This document shows positions 8,729-17,372 of a stretch of DNA of 64,000 nucleotides, in pieces; the stretch's first letter is position 1; each line of letters starts with the position of its first letter. Under the pieces are notes generated by a model. It saw only the letters and a list, made by a program, of their open reading frames with translations, did not search any database and was not told the origin of the DNA. The DNA is from Thermaurantimonas sp046295455. Its GTDB lineage: Bacteria; Bacteroidota; Bacteroidia; Flavobacteriales; Schleiferiaceae. Both the position numbers and the translations under genes were made by a program. The stretch is from the NCBI GenBank assembly GCA_046295455.1, contig JBKBNI010000001.1, forward strand, positions 297,305 through 361,304. The letters are read 5' to 3'.

Positions 8729-9400
8729 TCATATTTTTTGCTTGCGAAGACGGCTGAGTGAGGTGGGAGTCATTCCCAGAAAGGAGGCGATGTAGTAGTG
8801 GGGGATTTCGTTTTCAAGTTTTGGAAATTTAAGGCGAAACCATTCTATACGCTCCAAACCTGAATAGGTAAGCAACATTCGCTCGCGTTGAGCACGCAAA
8901 AAACTGTCAGCCATCATGACTTTGAAACCAAACTCCATTAGTTCGCCATTGCCTTTCATGGTTTCATCCATGATGTGATTGGAAAAAACATAAATTTCAG
9001 CTTCCTGTGAAATCACCTGAAGGTTTACAAAAGAAACAAAATCAACGCTCCGCATTAGGGTTGGTGTTACCGCCATTCCACTTGTGTAAAAGGAAATTGT
9101 GACTTCATTTCCCTCGCTGTCCAACAAATACCCTCTGACTACACCCTTTTTTATAATGAATTGCTTTTCAATGGTCTGACCTTGCTTTTCAAGGTATTCT
9201 TCTCTGCAATACCATCTCAGAAGAGACGCATTTGTCAGCTGCAGAGACGTAGACTCAGAGATCGGATAGTAATATGCAAAGGCATTTTGAATCTCCTCCG
9301 GGTCTAACTTGCGTGTAAAGGATTTTTTATTTGATATCAATTTCTGACATTTGGGACGAAGATACTCCCAAACACATGAAATTTTTGAATGATTGCCCAC
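8729..9400 (-). CDS. Crp/Fnr-family transcriptional regulator
   Basis: 223 residues in the longest form. The N-terminal half has the cyclic-nucleotide-binding fold landmarks (IIKKGVVRGYLLDSEGNE) and the C-terminus has the winged-helix recognition segment SFLGMTPTSLSRLRKQ, a near-standard Bacteroidota Crp-like ending. It should bind DNA as a dimer and respond to a small ligand; no Fe-S cysteine pattern or clear cAMP-binding Arg/Ser pair is seen. The start is uncertain: the only early candidate is GTG at 9398-9400, overlapping the TAG of the upstream gene (TAGTG), and there is no good ATG before the domain. Its position before the hydrolase/CPBP/oxidoreductase run makes it a candidate local regulator. 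Confidence 0.85.
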   Translation of the reverse strand: MGNHSKISCVWEYLRPKCQKLISNKKSFTRKLDPEEIQNAFAYYYPISESTSLQLTNASLLRWYCREEYLEKQGQTIEKQFIIKKGVVRGYLLDSEGNEVTISFYTSGMAVTPTLMRSVDFVSFVNLQVISQEAEIYVFSNHIMDETMKGNGELMEFGFKVMMADSFLRAQRERMLLTYSGLERIEWFRLKFPKLENEIPHYYIASFLGMTPTSLSRLRKQKI

Positions 9401-9807
9401 TATTTGTTGAAGGCATTAAGCCGCACACCTACCCCAAATCCAATTCGCCAACGACCATTTTGCGTATCGTTTTTGTTATCGTAATAAAAAGCACACTGTG
9501 CTGCCGCCCAGTCCTTAGTGTACGTGATACCTGTACCTAAGTTGGGAACAATGAGAGCATTGCGTGTTGGTCCGTTGTCATCGCGCACATAGCGCAGAGA
9601 TGGGAGCATCCCAATCACAATTCGCTCTCTTCCGAAATCAATATTAACATTCGGGCCTGTAAAGTTTAAAAATCCACCATTTGGAAGTACACCTACTACA
9701 GCAATTCCATCGTATATGGACGCAGATGACCTTTTTGATTGACCTCTGACTGAACAGATAAACATAAATGAGATGAAAATCTGAAGCGAAATACCTTTCA
9801 TACGCAT
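9400..9807 (-). CDS. Small secreted or outer-membrane protein, 135 aa
   Basis: Read from the ATG at 9805-9807 (MRMKGISLQI); an upstream GTG at 9834 and a second ATG at 9801 are alternatives. A cleavable leader of about 23 residues ends in SVRGQ. The remaining 110 residues are rich in glycine and aromatic residues in a strand-like alternation and end in RIGFGVGVRLNAFNK, suggesting a small beta-barrel or lipocalin-like outer-membrane protein. I do not recognise a family. Its stop codon overlaps the probable GTG start of the Crp/Fnr regulator, so the two are likely made together. Confidence 0.55.
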   Translation of the reverse strand: MRMKGISLQIFISFMFICSVRGQSKRSSASIYDGIAVVGVLPNGGFLNFTGPNVNIDFGRERIVIGMLPSLRYVRDDNGPTRNALIVPNLGTGITYTKDWAAAQCAFYYDNKNDTQNGRWRIGFGVGVRLNAFNK

Positions 9808-9955
9808 TCTTCTTTTAAGAAACAATCTATTCACTATGCTATACGCATTTCATTGAAATTCCGCAATTTTATAGGGTGAAATGTACATATTTTCCAAAAA
9901 TTGATTTCCCTGATCCTTTCGCACTGTTTTAGCAATTTAAGGATATCGTATTGAA

Positions 9956-9963
9956 TAATTTTG
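9956..9963 (+). promoter_or_regulatory. -7 promoter box (TAATTTTG) of prfC
   Basis: TAATTTTG matches TAnnTTTG exactly and lies 26 bases before the prfC ATG. No -33 TTG at standard spacing was seen. Confidence 0.45.
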
Positions 9964-9988
9964 TCGGTTTCAATTTCTAACCGAACCA

Positions 9989-11569
9989 ATGACTTTCGAA
10001 CAGGAAATCCGACGAAGACGCACTTTTGGAATTATATCACATCCTGATGCAGGGAAGACTACTTTGACTGAAAAACTTTTGCTTTTCGGGGGGGCCATTC
10101 AGGAAGCTGGAGCCGTAAAGAGCAATAAAATCAAAAAAGCAGCCACCAGCGACTTTATGGAGATCGAGCGCCAACGCGGAATCTCAGTGGCTACTTCCGT
10201 ATTGGCCTTTGAGTACAAGGGTTATAAAATCAACATTCTCGACACCCCCGGCCACCAGGACTTTGCAGAAGACACCTATCGCACGCTTACTGCTGTGGAT
10301 AGTGTCATAGTGGTCATCGATGTGGCCAAAGGTGTGGAAACCCAAACCGAAAAGCTGGTTCAGGTCTGCCGCATGCGCGATATCCCCATCATTGTGTTTA
10401 TCAACAAACTCGACCGCGAGGGCAAAGATGCCTTTGACCTCATCGACGAAATCGAGCAAAAACTCGGACTCCGGCTATGTCCCCTCTCCTGGCCAATCGG
10501 TATGGGGCAGGATTTTGAGGGTGTTTATAATCTTTGGGAGAAGAAACTCAAATTTTACCTCGGCAGTAATAAACAGAGGGTGAGTGAAAGCGTGGACATC
10601 ACGGATATTTTTGGCGAAGATTTAACGGAATATATCACAGAAGGTCAGGCCAAAAAATTGCGTGAAGAGGTGGAGATTGTGCAGGAGGTGTATCCAGCTT
10701 TTGACCGGGAGGCGTATCTCAAGGGTCAGTTGTCGCCGGTATTCTTTGGTTCTGCACTCAATAACTTTGGAGTGGCCGAGCTTCTTGACTGCTTCGTTGA
10801 AATAGCGCCGTGGCCTCAGCCCAAAAAAGCTGCAGAGCGTCTTGTCGATCCCTTTGAGCCGACGTTTAAAGGGTTTGTCTTTAAAATCCACGCCAATATA
10901 GATCCTAACCACCGAAGCCGGATTGCCTTTGTGAAAGTAGTCTCAGGAAAATTTGAGCGGAATAAAAACTACCTGCATGTGCGGCTTGGAAAGCAAATGA
11001 AATTTAGCAGCCCCAATATGTTTCTCGCTTCGAAAAAGGAGGTTGTGGATGAAGCTTATCCGGGCGATATTGTCGGTCTGCCCGACAGCGGAAATTTCCG
11101 TATAGGTGACTCCCTGTCTGAAGGTGAAGTGATTCATTTTCGGGATATTCCAAGTTTTTCGCCCGAACATTTTCGCTTTATCAACAATGCTGACCCCATG
11201 AAAGCAAAACAATTGGCCAAAGGCATTGATCAGTTGATGGACGAAGGTGTAGCCCAGCTTTTTACCCTTGAACAAAACGGCCGGAAAGTCATCGGCACTG
11301 TGGGTGCCCTACAATATGATGTCATTCAATATCGCCTGGAGCATGAATATGGCGCCCGTTGCACATATGAGCCCTTTCCGGCATGGAAGGCATGCTGGAT
11401 TCATACGGACAACGAAGCTCAATTGGCTGAACTCAAACGAACCAAACAGCGAAACATCGCCCGCGACAAACACGACAGATTGGTTTTTCTGGCTGATTCG
11501 GAATTTAATCTTCAAATGACCCGGGAAAAATTTCCGGAAATTCAATTTAATCTAAAATCCAGCGACTGA
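9989..11569 (+). CDS. prfC: Peptide chain release factor 3
   Basis: 526 residues, full length for RF3. GTPase motifs are P-loop HPDAGKTT (18-25), DTPGHQD (about 87-93) and NKLD (about 141-144). The RF3-specific insert after the P-loop (AIQEAGAVKSNK) separates it from EF-G and LepA. The protein is a translational GTPase that recycles RF1/RF2 from the ribosome after termination. ATG at 9989 follows a TAnnTTTG promoter box. Its final codons overlap the start of the CoA-binding gene by one base, so the two form an operon. Confidence 0.97.
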   Translation: MTFEQEIRRRRTFGIISHPDAGKTTLTEKLLLFGGAIQEAGAVKSNKIKKAATSDFMEIERQRGISVATSVLAFEYKGYKINILDTPGHQDFAEDTYRTLTAVDSVIVVIDVAKGVETQTEKLVQVCRMRDIPIIVFINKLDREGKDAFDLIDEIEQKLGLRLCPLSWPIGMGQDFEGVYNLWEKKLKFYLGSNKQRVSESVDITDIFGEDLTEYITEGQAKKLREEVEIVQEVYPAFDREAYLKGQLSPVFFGSALNNFGVAELLDCFVEIAPWPQPKKAAERLVDPFEPTFKGFVFKIHANIDPNHRSRIAFVKVVSGKFERNKNYLHVRLGKQMKFSSPNMFLASKKEVVDEAYPGDIVGLPDSGNFRIGDSLSEGEVIHFRDIPSFSPEHFRFINNADPMKAKQLAKGIDQLMDEGVAQLFTLEQNGRKVIGTVGALQYDVIQYRLEHEYGARCTYEPFPAWKACWIHTDNEAQLAELKRTKQRNIARDKHDRLVFLADSEFNLQMTREKFPEIQFNLKSSD

Positions 11570-11934
11570 TGGAAAAAAAGAAAACCCTCGTCCTGGGTGC
11601 CAGCAGCAATCCCGACCGCTATTCCAATATGGCCATCCACAGGCTGATCGCTGCCGGACATCCGGTTGTAGCGGTAGGCAATCGCCAAGGTGAAGCCCAC
11701 GGCGTCATCATCCATAAAACTCAGGTCCCAGAGGAGGACATTCATACCATCACCCTCTATCTTTCTCCTGAAAATCAAAAACTTTACTACGATTACATTC
11801 TTTCACTCAAACCAAAGCGCATCATCTTCAACCCCGGCACTTACAACCCAGAGCTGATCAAAAAGGCGGAGCAGAATGACATTCAGTGCGAAGTCGCTTG
11901 CAATCTTGTCCTGCTCTCTACCGGACAGTTCTGA
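11569..11934 (+). CDS. CoA-binding domain protein (YccU-like)
   Basis: 121 residues forming a single Rossmann-type CoA-binding domain: LVLGASSNPDRYS (8-20), then VVAVGNRQGEAHG and the IIFNPGTYNPEL segment, with a cysteine near the end (CEVACNLVLL). This is the stand-alone CoA_binding_2 form, related to the N-terminal domain of succinyl-CoA ligase alpha. Such proteins bind CoA or a nucleotide; no enzymatic role is established. It begins at the last base of the prfC stop codon and is presumably co-translated with it. No export signal. Confidence 0.85.
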   Translation: MEKKKTLVLGASSNPDRYSNMAIHRLIAAGHPVVAVGNRQGEAHGVIIHKTQVPEEDIHTITLYLSPENQKLYYDYILSLKPKRIIFNPGTYNPELIKKAEQNDIQCEVACNLVLLSTGQF

Positions 11935-11993
11935 GACACTTTGTTGGTGCAAATACTTCTTTTCGATATTCGATAAGCATAGAATCCAAACCG

Positions 11994-12001
11994 TACGTTT
12001 G
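11994..12001 (+). promoter_or_regulatory. -7 promoter box (TACGTTTG) of the secreted endonuclease gene
   Basis: TACGTTTG matches TAnnTTTG and lies 21 bases before the ATG at 12023. It supports that ATG over the TTG at 12014, which would leave almost no leader. Confidence 0.45.
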
Positions 12002-12022
12002 TACTCATAATGATTGTTTGAA

Positions 12023-13591
12023 ATGCGTCCGACTTTAAGTCTCCTTTTCACTGTATTTACAGCATTATTTCATCTTGTAAAGGCACAAGGCCTTACGATT
12101 CTGGAAGATAGTCTTCATTTTCAACCCACGGATTTCGGGGATACCGTCGTTGGCTCAGTTACAGTAATAAATTCAACGTCATTGCCAGTCACAATAAAAT
12201 CAATACAAATCGGCAAAGCGTTCAATGATAATGCATTCACCCTCAATAACACACCCACTTCCATTCCTCCGGGCACCACGCATATCACCGTGAGGTTTCA
12301 CCCTCAAAACGATATATATTACAGAGTACCATTGATTATCCAAACCGAAAATGGCAATGGTGACTATTCAACACTGCTATGTGGTCAGGGCAAATTTGAT
12401 TTTTCAATCGGTCAGCACACAGAAAACAAGTCCGGTCTGGCCCTGAAACAGGCTATGGCTGCATATCAGAGTAATCACACCAATCTGGGATACAACGGAG
12501 CACGCGATCTGATGTACAGCAAGCTCGACAACATCGGTGGCTGGGTCACCTGCCTATACACGGCGCGTATGGCACAGTTTACAACTCGTGCCGGAGCCAT
12601 AGCCAATGACTTTAATGCAGAACATGTCTTTCCACAAAGTTTCTTTAATCAGAATGACCCCATGCGGAGCGACCTAAATCATCTATACAGTACCGACGAA
12701 ACTGCCAACAACATTCGATCTAATTATCCGTTTGGAATCATCACGGGCAGTCCATCCTGGCAAGTCAATGGCTCAAAATATCTGTCCGGCGTCTTTGAAC
12801 CCAGAGATTCTGCCAAAGGTCGCGTGGCGAGGGCATTGCTCTACTTTGTCCTTCGATATCAGGATTATTCCAACTTTGTGGCACCCCAGGAAATTCTGCT
12901 GCGCGAGTGGCATTTTCAGCATCTGCCCGATGCTATGGATCGTCGCAGGGACAGCATTGTAGACGTGCATCAAGGTCGGCACAACATTTTGATTCGCTAT
13001 CCATATGTTTTAAATCGTATAAACTCGCTTACAGGATCGGCCGACTTTCCGAATGTGAAAAATTTTAAATGGTCCTCCGACACGATTCACTCAAATTCAA
13101 CGATATGGCCGGTGTTTTTCAGTCTGTGGAATCAAGGGTACCACCCACTACTCGTGGATTCAGTATTCATTTCGGTGCCTAATCCTCAATTTACCATCGA
13201 ACAGATGGCAATCCCTGCGTTTACAGCAGCAAGATGTACGCTGACACTACCCTCAACACTGCCCTCCGGAGTATACGAAGTCATAGCTTATTCGGGAACT
13301 GTTCAGAAGAAGATGTATCTCAGCCATACACCACAAATCGGCTTGTCTGAAATAGTCAGCCACACGGAGGTAAAACTCTACCCTAATCCAGCAGATGAGT
13401 CTCTCGAAATCCAGGCAGAAGGACCTTATATGTCTTTGGAAATCATCAATTTACAAGGTATAAGTGTATTGAAATCGCCTTTTACCAACTCATTGAGTAT
13501 TAAAAATCTTCCCGCCGGATTGTATATTTTGATACTAAAAGACGAATTTGGCAATCAATTTGCAAATAGATTTGTCGTATTTCACCGATAA
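12023..13591 (+). CDS. Extracellular endonuclease I (EndA-type) with Ig-like N-terminus and T9SS sorting domain
   Basis: 522 residues from the ATG at 12023. Order of parts: a signal peptide (MRPTLSLLFTVFTALFHLVKAQ); an Ig-like beta domain of the choice-of-anchor-D/ASH type (about 25-125); an endonuclease I domain (about 135-310) with FNAEHVFPQSFF, DLNHLYSTDE and NNIRSNYPFG, the His-metal-finger active-site region; another beta region; and a C-terminal type A T9SS sorting domain (LYPNPADESLEIQ to the end). It should be exported across both membranes and cut DNA or RNA outside the cell for nutrient or phosphate scavenging or biofilm DNA turnover. Followed closely by the DUF2141 gene. Confidence 0.9.
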   Translation: MRPTLSLLFTVFTALFHLVKAQGLTILEDSLHFQPTDFGDTVVGSVTVINSTSLPVTIKSIQIGKAFNDNAFTLNNTPTSIPPGTTHITVRFHPQNDIYYRVPLIIQTENGNGDYSTLLCGQGKFDFSIGQHTENKSGLALKQAMAAYQSNHTNLGYNGARDLMYSKLDNIGGWVTCLYTARMAQFTTRAGAIANDFNAEHVFPQSFFNQNDPMRSDLNHLYSTDETANNIRSNYPFGIITGSPSWQVNGSKYLSGVFEPRDSAKGRVARALLYFVLRYQDYSNFVAPQEILLREWHFQHLPDAMDRRRDSIVDVHQGRHNILIRYPYVLNRINSLTGSADFPNVKNFKWSSDTIHSNSTIWPVFFSLWNQGYHPLLVDSVFISVPNPQFTIEQMAIPAFTAARCTLTLPSTLPSGVYEVIAYSGTVQKKMYLSHTPQIGLSEIVSHTEVKLYPNPADESLEIQAEGPYMSLEIINLQGISVLKSPFTNSLSIKNLPAGLYILILKDEFGNQFANRFVVFHR

Positions 13592-13612
13592 TTTGTGTAC
13601 AGGTTTTTTGAA

Positions 13613-14014
13613 ATGAGGTTTTTCTATGTTTTCTTATTGGGTTTGTTGAATTTTTTTGCCGCCGGTCAAATTTTAATCGTAGAATTTGAGATTCAAAGTA
13701 CCAAGGAAAATGGCAAGGTCTATCTGCGTTTGAAAAATGAACAAAACAACATTGTAAAAGAATCTGTCATACCGGTGGAAAACAAAAAAGCAACCATTCG
13801 ATATACAGACTTGTCTTCAGGTAGCTATTCCGTTGAGGCATTTCACGATCAAAACAACAATGGAAAACTCGATACCAATCCCTTCGGAATTCCGAAAGAG
13901 CCATACGGATTTTCAAACAATGTGCGCGGCAATTTCGGACCACCAGACTTCGAACTCACCCTGTTCCAGGTATCAGGAATGACTACAACCAAAATCAGAA
14001 TTTTACTCAGGTAA
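13613..14014 (+). CDS. DUF2141 secreted protein
   Basis: 133 residues from the ATG at 13613 (MRFFYVFLLGLL), with a leader to about residue 20; a GTG at 13595 is the alternative start. It contains the DUF2141 core: FHDQNNNGKLDTN followed by GIPKEPYGFSNN, an EF-hand-like acidic loop that may bind calcium, and a final beta-strand region. Function of the family is unknown; members are small periplasmic or exported proteins. It begins 21 bases after the endonuclease gene, suggesting one transcript, and its 3' end overlaps the convergent glycosyltransferase gene by 12 bases. Confidence 0.85.
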   Translation: MRFFYVFLLGLLNFFAAGQILIVEFEIQSTKENGKVYLRLKNEQNNIVKESVIPVENKKATIRYTDLSSGSYSVEAFHDQNNNGKLDTNPFGIPKEPYGFSNNVRGNFGPPDFELTLFQVSGMTTTKIRILLR

Positions 14015-15061
14015 TTCCGGTTCAAAATATTTACCCGGGAAGATTTTAGTACGAAGTCGCTTTATAGGTTTTATTAGTCCCATAAATTTTAATACCCTGC
14101 GAATAGATATATAAATAAAATGCCAGACGATCCTCCACCAAAAATATTTGAAATAGGGTGAAAAATGTCGGTAGAGCCGAAGGTGTTCTTTTAAAAGCTC
14201 CTTTTTCAAAAGCGATGTGCCATTTACATTGCCAATCCACCAATATGCACACTTCCTGCGAGCTTGCACAAATTGATCTGTGGCAAAGGGAAACTTTTTA
14301 TATATAAAGTTCTGAATGCGAATTATTTCGAAAAAGGCATGGGTCTTGTTTCGGGCTGATACGCGTTGTGTCTGACTATGGTACCGAAAGTAGTTTAGCG
14401 GCTGCGCCGTAAAACAGAACTTTTGGGATTCGGACAAAAGTCTGACGTAAAAATACCAATCTCCGTTGAGCTTAAAGTCTTCGTCCACTGGCAGTACCTT
14501 GTTTAGGTCCTCACGCCGGAAGAGTACTGCCGACGCATTGGGAATCGTATTGTGAAGCATCATGTACTGCCAGCATTCCCGCTGTGCATCAGCGCAGAAA
14601 TCCCTCTCCCACCGATCTGTTTTGAAGACGAATCGATAATGTTCGTTAAAGCTGTGAAGGGTATTGTCATCCTTGTCAATCAGGATACTCTGACAAAAAG
14701 CAAGACATGCATCCCGGTTGTCTTCAAGTATTCTGACTAAAGCATCCAAAAAATCAGGTTTGCAGGTATCATCGCTCTCTGCGATCCATACGTATTCGCC
14801 ACGGGCATGGAGCATGCCCTTGTTCCACTGAGCGAATGGAGAACCGGAATTGTTCTCATTTATTACCAACCGGATATTTGGCCGATTCCAAACCCACTCT
14901 TTGAGGATTTGCTGGCTGTTGTCGGTAGAGCAATCGTCCAAAAGTATGAGCTCAATGTTTTTATATGTTTGTTTTTCAATACTTTCAAGTCTTTGTTTCA
15001 AAAATTGGTCATGGTTGTAGTTGGGTACGATGACACTTACTAAAGGGCTATCTTTGGTCAT
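14003..15061 (-). CDS. Glycosyltransferase family 2
   Basis: 352 residues. GT-A fold motifs: VSVIVPNYN (9-16 region), LDDCSTDNS (41-49) and the metal-binding ESDD (95-98). It transfers a sugar from a nucleotide sugar to a lipid- or glycan-linked acceptor at the cytoplasmic membrane face, typically in polysaccharide or lipopolysaccharide assembly. The C-terminal 100 residues are basic and aromatic and end with an amphipathic stretch, suggesting peripheral membrane association; there is no multi-helix region. ATG at 15059-15061 abuts the TAG of the TauE-like gene, so it is the last gene of the vWA/TauE/GT2 operon. Donor and acceptor cannot be predicted. Confidence 0.88.
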   Translation of the reverse strand: MTKDSPLVSVIVPNYNHDQFLKQRLESIEKQTYKNIELILLDDCSTDNSQQILKEWVWNRPNIRLVINENNSGSPFAQWNKGMLHARGEYVWIAESDDTCKPDFLDALVRILEDNRDACLAFCQSILIDKDDNTLHSFNEHYRFVFKTDRWERDFCADAQRECWQYMMLHNTIPNASAVLFRREDLNKVLPVDEDFKLNGDWYFYVRLLSESQKFCFTAQPLNYFRYHSQTQRVSARNKTHAFFEIIRIQNFIYKKFPFATDQFVQARRKCAYWWIGNVNGTSLLKKELLKEHLRLYRHFSPYFKYFWWRIVWHFIYISIRRVLKFMGLIKPIKRLRTKIFPGKYFEPELPE

Positions 15062-15844
15062 CTACAAGAGATTTTTAAGCAATATACCCAAAGAAGAAAC
15101 ACCTACAGCAAGCAGAGACCATCGCCTCAAAACAGCATTAGGTGCCTCTTTAAAATACCTCAATCCCACCATTATACCAATAAGTGCCCCGGCCACAGCC
15201 GCAATGGCCAGAGGCTTGACATGGGCGCCGGACACAGGCCGGTGAATCATTGCCAGATACACGGGAATCCGCATCATATCCGAGAAGAGGGAAGACACAA
15301 TCATGGTGGCACTGTACTGCACAAAATTTTCATCGGATGGCTTATACAGGATTTTTTTAAACGAATCAAATACGCCTGACATGCCGCTTGCCATGCCGCA
15401 TAGCACACCAGCAACACCTCGTGGCATATGCAGAGCAATCAAACCACTAGAATCCGTCATCCACTCCGCAGCGGCAGATAGCAAAAGCATGCCCGAAAAC
15501 AGAACATAAAAAGGGGAAATGCCGGACTCACCTATTTGAATAGATGAATAGTTTATTAAATCTGTAAAAAAACCAGCTCCAAGCCATGCTCCTACCATTG
15601 CAGGGAGACCAAATGTCAAAACACTTTTCACCTTTGCGCGATTTTTCATCACCGAAAATTTGACCGAATAATCCAGAAAGTGGACGCATGCAGCGATAAA
15701 TACAGCCCATTCCAGAGGCAAAAACCATGGAAATAAAGCCAATAAGATCATTGACAAAGGCAATCCCGTCCGATACACCGACATAGCAGTTCCAAAGGTG
15801 ATCAATCCCCACATCACCGGCAGAAGGATGGGCAGAGCGTTCAT
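15062..15844 (-). CDS. TauE/SafE-like membrane transporter
   Basis: 260 residues with about eight hydrophobic helices and glycine-rich turns (LPAMVGAWLGAGFF in the first half; GVAGVLCGMASGMSGVF and AVAGALIGIMVGLRYF in the second). This two-half pattern resembles the TauE/SafE family of sulfite or anion exporters. Motif conservation is modest, so the family assignment is provisional. The GMASGMSG(V/A)F segment is the most family-like part. It starts 3 bases after the vWA gene and its stop is immediately followed by the glycosyltransferase ATG. Substrate unknown. Confidence 0.65.
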   Translation of the reverse strand: MNALPILLPVMWGLITFGTAMSVYRTGLPLSMILLALFPWFLPLEWAVFIAACVHFLDYSVKFSVMKNRAKVKSVLTFGLPAMVGAWLGAGFFTDLINYSSIQIGESGISPFYVLFSGMLLLSAAAEWMTDSSGLIALHMPRGVAGVLCGMASGMSGVFDSFKKILYKPSDENFVQYSATMIVSSLFSDMMRIPVYLAMIHRPVSGAHVKPLAIAAVAGALIGIMVGLRYFKEAPNAVLRRWSLLAVGVSSLGILLKNLL

Positions 15845-15847
15845 GTT

Positions 15848-17200
15848 TTAGTTTATTTTTAGAAGTGTGGTGTTGCCACTGGTGATTTCGAAATCCCGTG
15901 TCACTGAAAAAAATATATCTCTTGCTGGCTTTGGTCTGAATACCAATGTATATTTTCCGGGTTGCAGGGGCACTGTGTGCCTAGTTACACTTTCGTCGAG
16001 ATCCACCACACGACGACCATTTTGGTCCAATATAGAGCCATATCCCGTAGCAGCAGCCTGAAAAGAAAGTACTCCCGCCACAGGCACTTGTACTGTAGTA
16101 ATCACAGCAGGATGGATTGCCACCGGTGTTCGGTAAGGGGGGGTGGTGAGAATTTCAAGTTCATATTTCCCCGACAGAATTCGGGACTCGGTATTAATTT
16201 CCTGTATATTAAGTATTTCTCCTACACTATTTCTTAGCAGGCATTTGAGTTCGCGGTATCCTATGAGTTTATCGGTTCGTATGAGCAGTCTTCCCCTTGG
16301 CAGGGGTGTGGATATGATATTGTGTTTTCCGGGAGCAAGGACGATATCCTTTATCTCCACTTCCGGTATGCTGTGAACCTTTATGGAATATAAGACAAGC
16401 GGATCTCCGGGCAGTGTATCAGGCATACCATGGCTGCCAAGGGTATGCATCATTCGCATGACTACTTTTTGGGATTTCTGATCATATACTGTAAAGGCTA
16501 CGTCCGATTCGGACGGGAGTTGGGCACTGTCCAGCAGATTAAGTTGAAAAGTTGTTTTTTCAAGCGCCATGGTGATTACAAGATTTAGCACTCGCCGAAA
16601 ATCTTCCTCCCTGGTGGCATCTAAAAAACGGCCAATGCATTCTACTGAGTTTCGTTGCTGCGCGTCCAATCCTATCCCTATCACAAAAGGCCGAATCGCA
16701 ATACCCGCTGTTTGAAGCTGTTCAGATACTGCACAAGGATCTCCTCCACATTCTTCGATTCCATCTGTAATTAAAACAATGAGGTTTCGGCAGTTTTTGC
16801 AAGGCGGAAAGTCTTCCGCAGCCTTTTCCAAAGAAACCGCTATGGGTGTGGTACCCATAGGTCTGAGACCTTGAATGATCCGTTTGATTTTTGGAATATT
16901 GCCCTTGCCAAAGGGGACTACCAGCCGTGTGTCATTGCAATCTTGAGGTGGAAATCCCTTGCTATGCCCATATAATCTCAAAGCCACCTCCACTTCATTA
17001 TCATTGATTGCTGCTATACTGTCCATGAGATGACTTATAAAGCGTTTAGCCACATCCATGCGCGTACCGCTTTCCCATCTGGCTTGCATAGAATTACTGC
17101 AATCAAAAATAAAAAGGATTCGGTTTAGCGTCTTTTGGCTCTGTGCCCTTTGAATAACACAGCATACCAATATCAATACAAGCAGCGTTTTTAATTTCAT
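15848..17200 (-). CDS. Secreted von Willebrand factor A domain protein
   Basis: 450 residues. A signal peptide (1-21, ending in RAQS) is followed by a vWA domain (about 26-210) with an intact metal-ion-dependent adhesion site: DCSNS (33-37), a threonine in PMGTTPIA and LITDGIEECGG. Cysteine pairs near the MIDAS (CKNC, CGGDPC) suggest disulfides in the periplasm or outside. The remainder is beta-rich (about 230-450) and resembles repeated Ig-like or CarboxypepD_reg-like modules. There is no T9SS signal. Similar domains act in protein-protein adhesion or in calcium-dependent surface complexes; the partner is unknown. Promoter box TACTTTTG lies 17 bases upstream. First gene of the operon with the TauE-like protein and GT2. 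Confidence 0.85.
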   Translation of the reverse strand: MKLKTLLVLILVCCVIQRAQSQKTLNRILFIFDCSNSMQARWESGTRMDVAKRFISHLMDSIAAINDNEVEVALRLYGHSKGFPPQDCNDTRLVVPFGKGNIPKIKRIIQGLRPMGTTPIAVSLEKAAEDFPPCKNCRNLIVLITDGIEECGGDPCAVSEQLQTAGIAIRPFVIGIGLDAQQRNSVECIGRFLDATREEDFRRVLNLVITMALEKTTFQLNLLDSAQLPSESDVAFTVYDQKSQKVVMRMMHTLGSHGMPDTLPGDPLVLYSIKVHSIPEVEIKDIVLAPGKHNIISTPLPRGRLLIRTDKLIGYRELKCLLRNSVGEILNIQEINTESRILSGKYELEILTTPPYRTPVAIHPAVITTVQVPVAGVLSFQAAATGYGSILDQNGRRVVDLDESVTRHTVPLQPGKYTLVFRPKPARDIFFSVTRDFEITSGNTTLLKIN

Positions 17201-17216
17201 CCGATTTGAGATAGGT

Positions 17217-17224
17217 CAAAAGTA
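17217..17224 (-). promoter_or_regulatory. -7 promoter box (TACTTTTG) of the vWA operon
   Basis: Reverse-strand TACTTTTG, an exact TAnnTTTG match, ends 17 bases before the vWA start codon. No -33 TTG at proper spacing. Confidence 0.45.
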
Positions 17225-17372
17225 GTAAACCGGTTTTTATGGCTTCGCTTTTTAATTATGTATAAAGTTGACTAAGATTTAGAACGTATCAATGGTCTAT
17301 TACCTTGTTATACCGCACTGTGTTATTGCATATATGGAGTTTATCTTTACGCATTATAATTAAAACAAATTC

